Below are positions 43,391 through 55,312 of a stretch of DNA of 64,000 bases, piece by piece. Origin of the DNA: Cyrtodaria siliqua (Eukaryota > Mollusca > Bivalvia > Adapedonta > Hiatellidae); contig JAWPHD010004364.1 in the NCBI GenBank assembly GCA_037043455.1, forward strand, positions 124,001-188,000. Reading direction: 5' to 3'. The notes beneath the pieces were generated by a model. That model was not told the origin of the DNA. It saw nothing but the letters and a program-made list of their open reading frames with translations, and did not search any database. Made by a program: the position numbers and the translations under genes. Position 1 is the stretch's first letter. The number at the start of each line of letters is the position of its first letter.

Positions 43391-44045
43391 AATTCATCGG
43401 GACTTCAAAATTCAAAAATCGTTGTCATCTGTCATTGTTTCTGATCACCTGAGCCGAAGGCTCAATGGATGTTTTGGAATCACTCTTCGTCTGTCGTCCA
43501 TCCGTTGTCTGTCCGTCGTCCGTCGTCGTCGTTATCTTTTGCTTCTGATGACTTTTTCTCAGAAACCGCTTGTCGGAATTCAACCAAATCTTATATCATT
43601 AAACTTGAATCCTATGGGCCATAGGTGGAACTAATATTAATATATGGTGCAGTAAAATAATCACTTCTAGTTTGTGTGTTGTTGTTTGTTTTCTGATATT
43701 AAAAATAACAACAAGAGAATCGATAGAACCGATGGATGCATCCTGAAAGTTACACAGAAAAAAGTATTTTTTTGTGTGAGTGCTTCCTTATTCAAAATGA
43801 ATCCGTACGGAACTCTATTATGCTCCGGATAAGATTTTTCAAAAAAGTAGATAATTAAAAAAGTAGTGAAGCTAGAGTTATGGTTCCTATGAACTGCACT
43901 CCATCTCATTGTCTTAATCATTCACACAAACTTTAATCAAGCATAATTTTTTAGTTATGCTCCGGACAAAAAGTGTGACGCACGGACGTACGGACGCACA
44001 CACGGACGGACGGAAAAGCGGCGACTATATGCTCCCCCATAATAA
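43391..44045 (+). repeat. Two interspersed repeats of unit 2 (counterparts of 33930-34580)
   Basis: Same GAGCCGAAGGCTC hairpin and CCGT block, then the GTTATGCTCCGGAC block ending GCGACTATATGCTCCCCC. Confidence 0.55.
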
Positions 44046-44749
44046 ACAATCTAGTGTTTTTAGTTACAATATATTTTATATCAAAAACTAAGGTAATAGT
44101 AAATGAAAAGAAAAAACTGTGATGGGGCCTCAATATAATGTCTCTGTGGTAATCAGTCAGCGAGAAGTAAGCAGTTAAAAAGCATGCTATCCATGATTTT
44201 ACAACGACTACATTCAGTTGGGAAATGTGTCTTTAAATTATTTACTATAGAATTGTAACACATATCCGCTTGATATATGAATGACCATTGACTAGACTAG
44301 TTGACGCATGCACATGTCGCACGGGGCATTCATGTGGATTTTAAATCGTACAGGCAAAAATAGTTATTCTCGGCGGTTACGAAAAAGGCCAAATACAAAA
44401 AAGAACAGTAAACTGAAATAGTTTCTGTGTGTGAAAAAATTATATATTTGCATCTGTTTTGAAGAAACACCATTATGCGAATGATGTCATGTTATTAAAA
44501 GGAATAGTGTTACTATTTTATTTAAATATTTACATTAGAGCCTATTTATAGTATAGTACTACTGTACTTAACATTAAATTAATTACGTTTATCTATTGTT
44601 TTTAGTATATTATTAAGAAATATGCATAATAAGTAATTCTTCAGAAGTATGTCATTACAGTAGTTACCATTATATGAATTATGTGAATGTATCATTCTTA
44701 CTAATGGAACTATATGTATATATTATAATATGTCAAAACCCGTTTAATT

Positions 44750-45066
44750 ACTCAAACCTGTTATTATACTCTGTGTCTAACTGTTGCCGCCAAACGTTTG
44801 AGCCTGAATAAAAACTGAAACTGAAACTATACATATTTTTATACATTGGCTTACATGTGACTAATGACTTGTGACTAATGACTTGTGATTATTGACTTGT
44901 GACTATTGACTGGTGACTAATGGCTTGTGACTAATGAATTGTGACTAATGACTTGTGACTAATGACTAATGAATAGTGACTTGTGACTAATGGCTTGTGA
45001 CTAATGGCTTGTGACTAATGACTTGTGACTAATGACTTGTGACTTGTGACTAATGACTTGTGACTT
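44750..45066 (+). repeat. Retroposon tail and 14-bp tandem array (unit 2)
   Basis: Counterpart of 35260-35586; the AATAAAAACTGAAACTGAAA tail ends at about 44828 and the array runs 44854-45066 with one more partial unit than unit 1. Confidence 0.85.
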
Positions 45067-45277
45067 GTCGCTTTTGTATTCTTGGGTAAACTTATGCTAA
45101 ACTTACAACGCACTGCATGCTTGGTGGTGGACCCAAGCTTTCAATGTAATTTGTAGTCCACTCCTTGTGTCTTTCAGTTCTTTTCTCACCTTTAGCAATC
45201 TGTAATTTTGAACAAAAAATATTCATGAAACAAATTATTAAAGTTTACTTTATGTTTAACATATTTGTCATGGTCTT

Positions 45278-45369
45278 ATAAGAACAACCTTGGAATATTC
45301 TTCAGCATTAACACTGTCATCTGTAGACTCTGATTCCTCCATCTTGAATACATTTCCCGCATTTCTCTT
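45278..45369 (-). CDS. Exon-like segment, KR-rich start and EEYSKV (unit 2 copy)
   Basis: Identical reading to 35797-35888 (KRNAGNVFKMEESES...EEYSK), same acceptor and GT position. The frame is preserved in both copies of the duplication, as would follow from recent duplication, selection, or both. Confidence 0.45.
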
Positions 45370-45749
45370 CTTCAAAGAAAATGCTTCATAAGTCAAAAGT
45401 CAAAGTCGTAAGTCATAAGTCGTAAGTTACAGGTCATAACTATAGGCTTCCGTAGATACATTTAAAATCAACAAAAAAACTATATGTTAGCATATACATT
45501 TAATAGGTTAAAATAATAATGTGTCTGCAGAGATTATAATTTTATTATAACCTACCGAAATCATAGAAAGTTGATGATTATAACAATTCAGTAATACATA
45601 TAGTAAAAAATAATTATAATCTCCGAGTCCCCTACGGCTTTCCATATTAAAGGTATATTATGAAGACTATGATGCTAGGTTATGCAGAAAATAAACGTAA
45701 AAAAAATGTTTTTCCCTAAATAAATTATAGCCTCACATACCAAATTATC

Positions 45750-46031
45750 CATTACGTGGTCCCGCCTTAATTACCATTAAGCGATGGGAAAGGTTATATT
45801 AGCAGGATTTTATAATGGATATTTTGACAATAAAACATGTTTAAAAACTTTTTTTACTAAAAACAATGGGATAACCTGTTTAAAATTACCTATTAAATGT
45901 TTTAATTTTACAATATGCAAACTTTTAAAGCTGAAATTAAGGTTTTATTTCATACCCCAGCCAACCCTGTTTTCGCGTCTTGCAGAAGTGGTTGGATGGA
46001 GTATTAAAGTTAATACTCGGACCACGTAATG
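45750..46031 (+). mobile_element. MITE of the CATTACGTGGTCC family, copy 3 (unit 2)
   Basis: Carried by the duplication; same as 36269-36550. Confidence 0.85.
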
Positions 46032-47034
46032 GGAACAAATCAGATTGCAGATCGTGGTATTTGTTATATTCTATTTAATACCGCAACAAACCAACTTCGC
46101 CTTTGAGCGTCGTCTACTATATGTCTACTGAACCGAAGGTTCAGGGATCGGGCCTTATTTAAGGCTTTTTTTTAAACCATACATGTTAAGATATTTCAAA
46201 GAATAGTATACGAAACTACTACGGAATAAACCTGAATAAATCTGATTGGTACCGACAATTTGGCATTTGAGTACTCTGTGTTAGAAGATATTAATTAATT
46301 AAATCATTATGTTCACATTCAAACAAAACGAGTTTTGAGATTCATGGTAATATATAGTATGACCTTTTTATGTTTGTGCTGAAGTGAGTATTAAATTGAG
46401 AATGAAATTTCAGTTGTTGTTTTTTGTTGTTGTTGTTTTATTTTTATTTTGTTATATATTCAAAATAGTTTACCATAAATGTTTTTAATTATTTTGATTA
46501 CGTTTCCTTTCAATTCCTTCATAGAGATGTCATTCAATTCAATGCCATTTAATTTCTACTATGCTGGTATAAAGTATCCATCTGTCTTATACAATGCTAA
46601 AATGCAATCCAATATTTTAGGGGCATACACTAAAACATGGCTTGGCCTAACTAGCCTGTCCTGACTTGGCCCGGCATAAGATTAGTTGGTCCCTTGGGAC
46701 TAGTTTAGGTCATTGCTTCAGGGTTAATGTTTGAGTATCCAAGTTCATTTATGTTGTTTCTAGAAGTTCAGTGGCTTACATTAAGATTACCACTTATGGG
46801 AAATGCAGCTGTACTCAGTATGTTAGGAATTGTACACCTTGTGAGGATCATTCAGGAATATTAAATTGATAGTTATCATGTTGAAACAACACGTTTTTGT
46901 CTTAAGATGATAAAATGGAACCAGTTTATAATATAATGCAAACTTGCTTTTATTTATGTGAAATATCCAAAATCACATTTATTAATGGCTCTACCTGTAT
47001 AGTTTTGTCCATCAATTGATATAAACTTTACTTA

Positions 47035-47510
47035 GTCATAAAGTGGACTATGAAAAAGGTAAATGGCAATAATGTCACCCCATGTCGGTATGGTATCAAT
47101 AGGATTGAAAGAAATGAACGTTTTTGTCAATATTGTAATACTCAAGATATTGAAGATGAGTTTCATTTCATTCTAAAATGCCCATGTTACTCCGATATAA
47201 GGAGGAAATACATAGCTCAATATTATTGTAATAGACCAAGTATGTTTAAATTCATCGAATTATTGCAAACTGAAAACAAAATGATTCTTTTAAAATTGGC
47301 TTTATATCTCAAATGTGCGATGTCACATAGAATATCTATAACGCATGTGTGAACACTTTATAGATCATCCTCTTTAGAGCTGCTATAAATCATATACTTT
47401 GTATGTTACACGTGATTTAATTATGTATTTTGTAATTGTTGTATATATATTATGATGATGTACTTAACGTACAAGTCAATAAAAGTATGTTCTGTTCTGT
47501 TCTGTTCTGT
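47035..47510 (+). pseudogene. LINE 3' end with (TTCTG)n tail (unit 2)
   Basis: Counterpart of 37555-38030: RNERFCQYCNTQDIEDEFHF then ILKCPCYSD, and the same TTCTG tail. Confidence 0.8.
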
Positions 47511-48556
47511 AATACGCGTTTTGCTGGAAAATTGACCGGATTGAAAAGATCTGATTTTTGAAATTTTATTCGTTATTGTTTTAGACTAGCCGATTACGGA
47601 GATTTCCGATCTCATTCGTTTACTATCGGAACTGCCACGAATATTAATTATCACATGATCTAGAAAAAAAGAAAAATGGAGTCAAACAGCGAGAAGGTAA
47701 TGTTGACATATTGACAAATATATGTGGCATATTGACAAAATATCTTTTAAATCAAATAAAATCACTGCAAATTGATTAAAAATAAATATACAAATGTATG
47801 CTTATTTTTCATTTGAATTGCAGTGTTTTCTTTGCTTTAAATATAATTTGTCAATCTGCCATATATGGTAAAAAGGCGTGATGACGTCATCGTTCCAAGA
47901 TAGCTGTCTCCCCTTGTGTTTTCTTTGCAAATGTTCAATAGGTCATATCTCCTTTATTTGTCATGGTATTTTAATAATACTTTCAGATTTCTTCAAGTTG
48001 TTCAGAAGCCTTTTAAATAAATATTGTTTGAAAATAGTTTATCAACCCCTTTAAGAAAATAAATATAACAAGAAAAGTATAACGTATGCGTTATATGTAG
48101 ACGATGTTTAATAATGGGTTAGTTTGTGGAGGCTTTGTTCAAGTCACATACCTGTAGTCGTCGATATAGAGATGACAGGAAGGTAATGGGAAGAATTAAA
48201 AGATACTGTATGAATACAGATAAGTTTTTATTTGGTCTTAGGTATACATTATTATACATGTTAAACGAAACATATTCAAGTATTTTCAATTCAACGATTT
48301 ACACCTGATCTATTACAAAGAGAATTTCAGTGACCATGCTACAATATAATATAAAAGTCATATTAACTTCAATTTTACAAGTGATTATCATATGGGCCCT
48401 ATTTATGTTCATGTTTTAGTTGTATTCAGGCTCAAAACCGCTTCGGAGTTGCCGTTAAGGCAATCAACTTTGTATTTTAAATGAATTACAAGTGATCTTA
48501 TAGAAAATATTTAATTTCTTTACTCTTTACTTCATTATAATACTCAAATATAAATG

Positions 48557-48672
48557 GGTGCCGAAACGTCTAGGGTAAAAATTAAAATAGATGCCGAAAT
48601 GGTTTGATGCCGAAACGTCTAGGTGCCGATTCGTCTAGGTGTCGAAATGGTTTGGTGCCGAAACGTCCTGAA
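48557..48672 (+). repeat. GGTGCCGAAACGTCTAG short repeat (unit 2)
   Basis: Counterpart of 39077-39192. Confidence 0.75.
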
Positions 48673-49484
48673 TCGATCTTGATCACACAGACACAAAAGA
48701 TCTTGATCACACAGACACAAAAAACTTGAGAATTCTCTGCATTTATTAATAAGCATTTTTCATGTACTGATCATTGGGACCCTGCTTTAATTAGACTAAT
48801 ATACTATATACACAATAGTTTTCGTCTAGAAACATATATATTATTAGCTTGGAATTGGTCTTGCTAAGAAAAGGAGTCGTAGTTTTGGAAAATCGGTTAA
48901 GTATATTAGGAAGTGTTGTCATTTAGAGGAAAGGCATAAAATGAAAGAGCTTGTATTGTTTATTTCATGCCAAAGTGATACAACTTTTAAATTTTCACTC
49001 ATTAAGCATTCGTAAAAAGATAAAGTTTTTTCACTTCTCGATGAAATAAAATCTGTTATTCACTCGAAAACAACAACTATCCCCTATATATTATGGAGGC
49101 AGCAGTTTCCATAGTACAGTTGTTTGACTATAACATACATATGAGAACTAATTAATGCTTTATTTTGGTGTGATAATAAATTGCTAGTCACTTGTAAGTA
49201 ATTGCTTCACTTATCGGGAGTCGATATTCACTCCTGAATTATTCATTTGTATCGGTAATTGGGAGGTAATTGAGTCATAAAATGGCCAAACGTGCGTATT
49301 TATTATCGCTAAAGTCAATAATAAATGTTCGCTTTGGTACAAATATATTCTCTAATTTATAAGTTGCACTCTTCAATTATTCTTTGTTAAGTATAACTAG
49401 ACACACATCAGACATACTTATTGTTTAAAGATCTGAATTAAACTTCCTTCAAATCCATTTTGCATATTTGTTATTTGTATTTGT

Positions 49485-49872
49485 GCATCCCCACCACCGA
49501 ATGGTGTGTGGGGTATACAGCTTTAGCCATGTCCGGTCGTCCGTCCGTCCGTCCGAGTTTAAGTCTCAAAATGTTTGTGTATCTATCTCCTCACACATTT
49601 TTCAACCGATTGTTTCGATTGGGAGTCAACATCGATCTTGTATTACCGAAGAAACGGCTATTTTTCGTTCACTTTTACCTTAAACTATATTGTATGTATC
49701 TCCTCCCACAGATTTCAACTAATTGTTTGGAAATTTAAAGTATGCTTGCTTATGGTGTCAATATGTGCATATCGATTCGGCGACAAATTCGACGGTGTAC
49801 TACCTGAGTTACGCCCTCTTTCAGTGGGGTCCTCCGTGTTCCATCGCCACATTTCTAGTTTATAAATAATAA
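49485..49872 (+). repeat. CCACCACCGAATGGTG interspersed repeat (unit 2)
   Basis: Counterpart of 40005-40425, with ~36 bp deleted near 49617. Confidence 0.6.
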
Positions 49873-50252
49873 GGTATGTCACTTCAAGTTGTGTTACTGC
49901 ACGATACACATGTTCTTCTCGTTACATACACATACCCAATTATTTCAAGCGAGATACATTTTTGACAACGTTAGTACTTTGTAAATATATTTGTTTTATA
50001 ATTTAAATGTCGAATATGTAGCTTATGCTGTATCTATTCCTTTAATGTTTATTTATTATATCCAACCCATGTCTTTAGGACGTTGTAGAAACGCAAAAGA
50101 TTACGCTAAATTGACGATCTAACATCTTTTATTCAAATATTCCATGCTGACTGGTTATTGTGGAGGTTTTAACATTTCTATACAGTACCTCTTACGTCAG
50201 GTACGTCAGCCGTTAAGATGTCATTTTAAACGTCGTAAAACACATTTTATGA

Positions 50253-51375
50253 CAATGACAATGACAAAACATTATTCTGTAATTTAAGCCTCCAGCCCAT
50301 AATACAAATATAACAATGATATTGTAGTAAAGATTTTAAAGTAACAGTGTGACATAAAGCATGATATAGGTACATAAATAGGAAATACACAGTTTAACGT
50401 ACATTATAGATATGAGAATATTTCTTGTGTGTTGCAATAGCTTTACCTTAGGGTATATAATAATATTCCCTAATGTAAAGCTATTGCATTGATAGTTTGT
50501 CGTCTTTTATTCAGTATGTACACATATTTGCATAGCAGTGACAGTTTATATCCATCGGTTGTTTTCATTAAATTATAGAATGTATTCAAACCCGTATTGA
50601 CAAAATTCATATCAACATACAAAAAAAAAATGACTTCGTAAATCTTCATAATATGAACATTGCATGATTACTTGGTATTCGTCTTCTACTTCTCCTGATA
50701 TACACAACATACATTGTCTCTCATGATATGGGGTATTGGAACGTCTTTCTGGTTCAACAAATAAATTATGTGCAGATCATCTCAGCCTAGAAAAAACAAT
50801 GTTATGCTTTAAAGGTACACCTACATCTAAACTTAGATATCTTTCAACATTCAATAGAGATTTAAAGTGTTGATAATGGGTTGCTATAGAATACTGAGAT
50901 AGTTCAGCTCGCCAATTTTGGAGAGCGCAATCAGTTAAGCGTTGTTTAAATATGTCTATAAATAACTGTACGTCTCCTATTTCATCTATTATCCATGCTT
51001 CACCGAAACTATATCTAAAACGTAGTGCATTACGTGGTCCGAGTATTTACTTTCATACCCCATTCAAGCCCTTCTCCAAGAAGCGAACATGGGATCGGCT
51101 GGGGTATGAAATAAAACCCTTATAATTAAAACATTTAATATGTAATTTTTAAACAGGTTATCGCATTGTTTCAGTAAAATGTATTTTTTAAACATGTTTT
51201 ATTGTCGAAATATCCGTTATAAAATCCTGCTAATATCAGCTTTTCCGTCGCTTAATGGAATTAAGGCGGGAACATGTAATGGATTTAAATGAGTTGCCCA
51301 TGTTCTGCCGACGTCATCGATATTTCTTAGAATAAAATAAAATTGTTTTGAGTACCTGGTATTACTCGTTTGGTC
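50253..51375 (-). pseudogene. LINE 3' fragment (minus strand), split by a MITE
   Basis: On the minus strand SKQFYFILRNIDDVGRTWAT is interrupted by the MITE at 51028-51281. It resumes as RFRYSFGEAWIIDEIGDVQL, NWRAELSQYSIATHYQHFKS, ERYLSLDVGV, SRLR, stop, and CMLCISGEVEDEYQVIMQCS, the Cys-His end. A (TTGTCA)n-type tail lies at 50252-50268. The right breakpoint of the 9.5-kb duplication (50292) falls in its 3' UTR, so unit 1 ends with a stub of it. A foldback at 50433-50488 (TGCAATAGCTTTAC arms) lies in the 3' UTR. Confidence 0.75.
51028..51281 (-). mobile_element. MITE of the CATTACGTGGTCC family, copy 4, inverted
   Basis: CATTACGTGGTCCGAG at the left, GGCGGGAACATGTAATG at the right, internal CATACCCCATTC...GGCTGGGGTATG hairpin. 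It is inserted in a LINE reading frame. Comparing the frame across the gap suggests a duplicated target of about 2-4 bp (CA, or TCCA/TGCA). Confidence 0.85.
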
Positions 51376-52295
51376 GGGTTAAAACCGTTTATATCGCGTC
51401 TATAGAGATCAAAATATGTAAGTTATATGTAACTCGTCGTCTTAAGTTTCATCTGATATAAACTGTACATGTTGATGGCGGGATAAGGACATTAAACACA
51501 TGCAATGATAATGTCACCAGAAATGAGATATTAGTGTTAAACAGTTTCATTTATGTTATGAGATTATCATTTGGACCCGTCTGCACCAGCAACAGTCCTG
51601 ACTTTTAGTCTAGATCATCTGCGACGCTTGCTTGTTTTCAAGACAAACGTCTAGAACTAAACGTCATCAATATATCGACAAACTAAATGTGGATGGTCAA
51701 ACATAATATAATAAATAACTTTTTTTCTGCACAGTGTCAATTCGCTTGTATTTACAGTCAGTCGTCGAAGATAATCAAGACTACCTTTGTTATTGATCTC
51801 TTAAACGGCTTTAACAATGTGTTACTGGAGCCTCGGTTTTGCAAAAGTTCAAACAGTTCAAACAGTATCTGAACTAGATTATGAACGGTCCTTTAACGTT
51901 AATTGGATACACGATCCCGCTGTCAGGAACAATAACAGCATGGGCGCGGGAAATACGACGCAGTATCCATGGCACTACATTATGGATTGACTGGCGGCAT
52001 TATATTAATTGCACATCAAATGAAGATCAGATTAAAGTATTTCTTATTTTTATTAACAAGCATTTTCTGAAAAATCTACTTTCTCTCCAATAAATAGATT
52101 CCTTCTCACCAGCAGAACTGCGGAGTTGCTGCAAATTCTGTTTTAAGCAATCCATTTTTATTCGCTGGAGCCACGATCATTGATTTCTGCCATTACTCAA
52201 GTAGCACCTGAAACAATACTGGAATTATTATGAAGCTCTTACATTAACATGACAATGATATAAAACAAAACTAAGAAGACGTCAAGAGAATTGTT
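51376..52295. other. AT-rich stretch with two weak open frames
   Basis: TTTTTTTCTGCACAG (51721-51735) is a good plus-strand acceptor before a 45-codon frame (CQFACIYSQSSKIIKTTF...). A 70-codon frame follows at 51881-52093. Neither has a domain nor a convincing donor. Possible exon, unproven. Confidence 0.25.
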
Positions 52296-52357
52296 TACTA
52301 CTACTACTACTATTACTACTGCTACTACTACTACTACTACTATTACTACTGCTACTG

Positions 52358-52395
<38 letters not shown>

Positions 52396-52480
52396 GCTAC
52401 TACTACTATTACTACTGCTACTACTACTACTACTACTACTACTGCTACTAATAATACTAATACTACTACTAATAATAATA
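52296..52480 (+). repeat. (TAC)n trinucleotide microsatellite
   Basis: About 185 bp of ACT/TAC triplets with TAT, TGC and AAT variants, giving a spurious poly-Thr frame. Confidence 0.95.
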
Positions 52481-53027
52481 ATTACTTATTTAGCAAGAGA
52501 ACTCATTTGTTTCGTCTTATTCTATGATGGGTTTAAGTATATTATTGGTGCAATATAATCAATAGTTAATATATGCTTTATACTATTCTAATAGCTAATA
52601 TTATTGATTAAACAAATCGAGTTGTGCAGAAAAACTAACAGGACCCGGTGAGTTTGCTGAAGCCGGAGTCTGCTCCATGATTAAATGCTGCATTTATTTT
52701 TAACAGTCGATTGCTTTTTAAAATTTAACTATTTCGGGAAACGTCATCCAACTGAGTTCAGTCAAAAGTTCAACAAAAGGAGTTTCGAAATCTGTACCAA
52801 GAGTAAGTAGTTGCAGCTCGTTTTTGTAATCTTACAATTTCATCTTCTAGAAACATTACAATTTCCCAATATCACACAGCAATAATCAAGATGGGGTAAG
52901 ATATAAGCAATGAAAACAATTTACACATGCGTATAGAAATGCAGATCTTTATGCGAGATAACCAGACTATGAATTCAATGTTTTCGAACGTTATCAATTT
53001 GGTTATTCAAAAGAGAGAGGATTGTAA
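52481..53027. other. AT-rich stretch, nothing recognised
   Basis: A consensus donor GTGAGT (52649-52654) and an acceptor TATTTTTAACAG (52695-52706) occur, but no frame connects them. Confidence 0.3.
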
Positions 53028-53180
53028 CAACGCTAAAGGTAATAATTCTGCTAAAGGTAACAACCGCCGCTAAAGGTAACAACCGCCGCTAAAGGTAACA
53101 ATTTCAACGCTAAAGGTAACAACCTCCGCTAAAGGTAACAATCACCTCTTCCGCTAAAGATATCAACGCTAAAGGTTACA
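53028..53180 (+). repeat. (CCGCTAAAGGTAACAAC)n minisatellite
   Basis: Seven to eight units of 17-24 bp sharing CGCTAAAGGTAACAA, progressively degenerate at 53150-53180. Confidence 0.9.
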
Positions 53181-54940
53181 CCGTTTTTTTTCCAAAATCT
53201 ACAGTTTAAATGAAAATTGAGTAAACAGGTTCTTTCTAGTTACTGGGGCATCTGATTCAAAGAATTTAGCTGTACACGTACACTCTGGTCAGTGTAAACT
53301 GTAATGCATGGCACTATGTCAGAAAAGATCGAATGTTGATTGTAACTGATTTGTCTGCTTTATTATATAAACTAAAACAGATAACGTTACATAATCGAAC
53401 GAAGTAGTTAATATTAAGAATATAATGACATAAGCCTAAACTTGGTGCTGATGAAAGTATAAAAAAAACAGGACATACAACATTGAGTTTATGTGTGTAT
53501 GTGTGTGTGTATTTCTAAGCATTATAGTTTCTCCGCCAGTTAACCAATAGAATATCCTAAAGATATAGGCACAGTAGAATCTGGACTGGATGTGTGTATG
53601 TGTAGTGTGCGGCAGGCAGGCAAACACATAAAACACGCTGAATTTCTCAGATGCCATTCCCCGCTCCGCCCCTTATGAATCCGCAACCACTAATACTTAC
53701 TTATTGATGTAATTTGTCTAGACATTGTTTCGATCATACTATGTACATATTAATGCATAGCCGTGGGAACGGGGTAGGGTGTGAATGGCAGGCACACCTC
53801 AGTAATCTGACAGGGAGTGGGGCTAGTGTATGTTTTGCCTCCTCGTCACCCCCAACCCCCAACCACCCTACCATATATGTTGGCAATTTATGATTTGACC
53901 CAACAAAACTGCTGGTGTCCGGCAGAGCATAACACTAATCAACTGACAAAGAAAAGTAGCTATTGTGTTCATTAAAATATGTGACAAGCAAAAAGAAGGG
54001 GGAAATGTATCTAAAATCTTCCTACGCCACTGTAATGTACGGCAGCAATGATCATTCGTAAAAATATTATCCTTTAAAATAATGATATATGAATAAGGGA
54101 CAATTGCTGCAATTATGAGCTGCTTATCCGGCCAATATTTGCTGTTAGACTCTGATGTATGCCAGTATCATTCAATATTAAATATAAATAATGCTCAATT
54201 CTACTTTATGGAATAAACAACTGGAGACATCTTGATCATTTAAAAACTTTCAAAATTAATCAAAATTAATGTCTAACAAATAAAGTGTAGAAAATAATAT
54301 ACATTTGCAAAAATGGCGGGAACATTCGGCAAACAGGAATGTCGATGGTGGATCAGGGATGACGTGACATTTTGAGCAGGGAGTCAGGCGGCATACCCAC
54401 GGAGATATTTTGTTATGTTGTCTCCGATGGTATTTAGCGAAATCTGGAGCATTTTCAGAATATTTTGGTCGTTAAATCGAATAGATCCGGCGCCCCACCC
54501 ACTCGCAAAATTCTATAAGCATCTCTAGGTAATCTAGATTACTTCATCCGAGTATCCAGGAATACGCATATACGCATAAACACATACTGGCAAAGCTGCC
54601 TTTAGGCATTTTAGGCACTAGGCACGTTCCTGCTCATTGTGGGTGGATGGGTGGGTAGGGATGGGGGAATTTTCTTTATGACGTTGTGCATAGTTTGTTT
54701 TGTGTTATTTGTTTGATTTTTTAAAAATACATCTTCTTGAAAACGCATCTACATCTCTTTAAATGAACGTCTTTTAATGAACGTCAAAACTCATAGTTTC
54801 TATCCTGTTTGTTTTTATTTCCGTGAGAGAATGTATCCAATAGCGTATTCGAGCCTTCGTCGCTAAGTACATCCAGTGTGCATGAACAGTGCACATACAT
54901 ATCTGGGAGTGGATCACGTAATACACATACGACATGTCTT
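53181..54940. other. AT-rich DNA with low-complexity patches, nothing recognised
   Basis: GT/CA-rich patches at 53491-53512 and G/C-run patches at 53770-53875 and 54640-54670. No gene supported. Confidence 0.35.
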
Positions 54941-54942
54941 GA

Positions 54943-55226
54943 GTGTTGTTTAACGGCTCATCAACACAGTATAGGTTATTTAGAGCCGCCCATGAGAGAG
55001 GGGAAGGATACCTAGGAATCCGGGAACCGTGCCCTACTCTTATTATCGAATAGATTCCTATGGTTCTTTAACGTGCTCGGAGGATAGACCGATACACGGG
55101 AACGCCCCGTTTACGTCCCCATCCGACGGACCGACGGACGGACGACTAAGGGAAAGTGTCTTGCCCAAGAACACACCGACGAAACTCAGTAACACCACGG
55201 AGGATTGAACCCGGGGCCTCCGGCTA
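54943..55226 (-). mobile_element. tRNA-derived SINE (family 1), 5'-truncated, minus strand
   Basis: Shares GTTGTTTAACGGCTCATCAA, GGTTCTTTAACGTGCTCGGA and GGATTGAACCCGGGGCCTCC with 12020-12364. The tRNA head is cut at about 55226. Some GGACGGACG expansion near 55135. Confidence 0.8.
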
Positions 55227-55229
55227 CTA

Positions 55230-55312
55230 GTTAAGTATTTGGTGTGACCCGAACGGGGACTGAGCCCACGACCTCTTGCATATGAGCCAAAGACACCCAC
55301 GCTGGACCGTGG
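55230..55312 (-). mobile_element. Second tRNA-like SINE head (family 3)
   Basis: On the minus strand GTCTTTGGCTCATATGCAAG and GGTCGTGGGCTCAGTCCCCG look like the anticodon and box-B part of a tRNA-derived head, joined to the family 1 fragment. Degenerate. Confidence 0.45.

Larger units (their letters stand above)
40847..50292. repeat. 9.45-kb tandem duplication, unit 2
   Basis: Same order and strand as unit 1. Differences include a ~14-bp deletion near 41555 that removes an interrupting stop in the LINE, a longer G-run at 43070, an extra piece of the 14-bp array near 45045, and a ~36-bp deletion near 49617. Confidence 0.95.

Noticed and set aside
52291..52527. Poly-Thr open frame
   Set aside because: Translation of the (TAC)n microsatellite.
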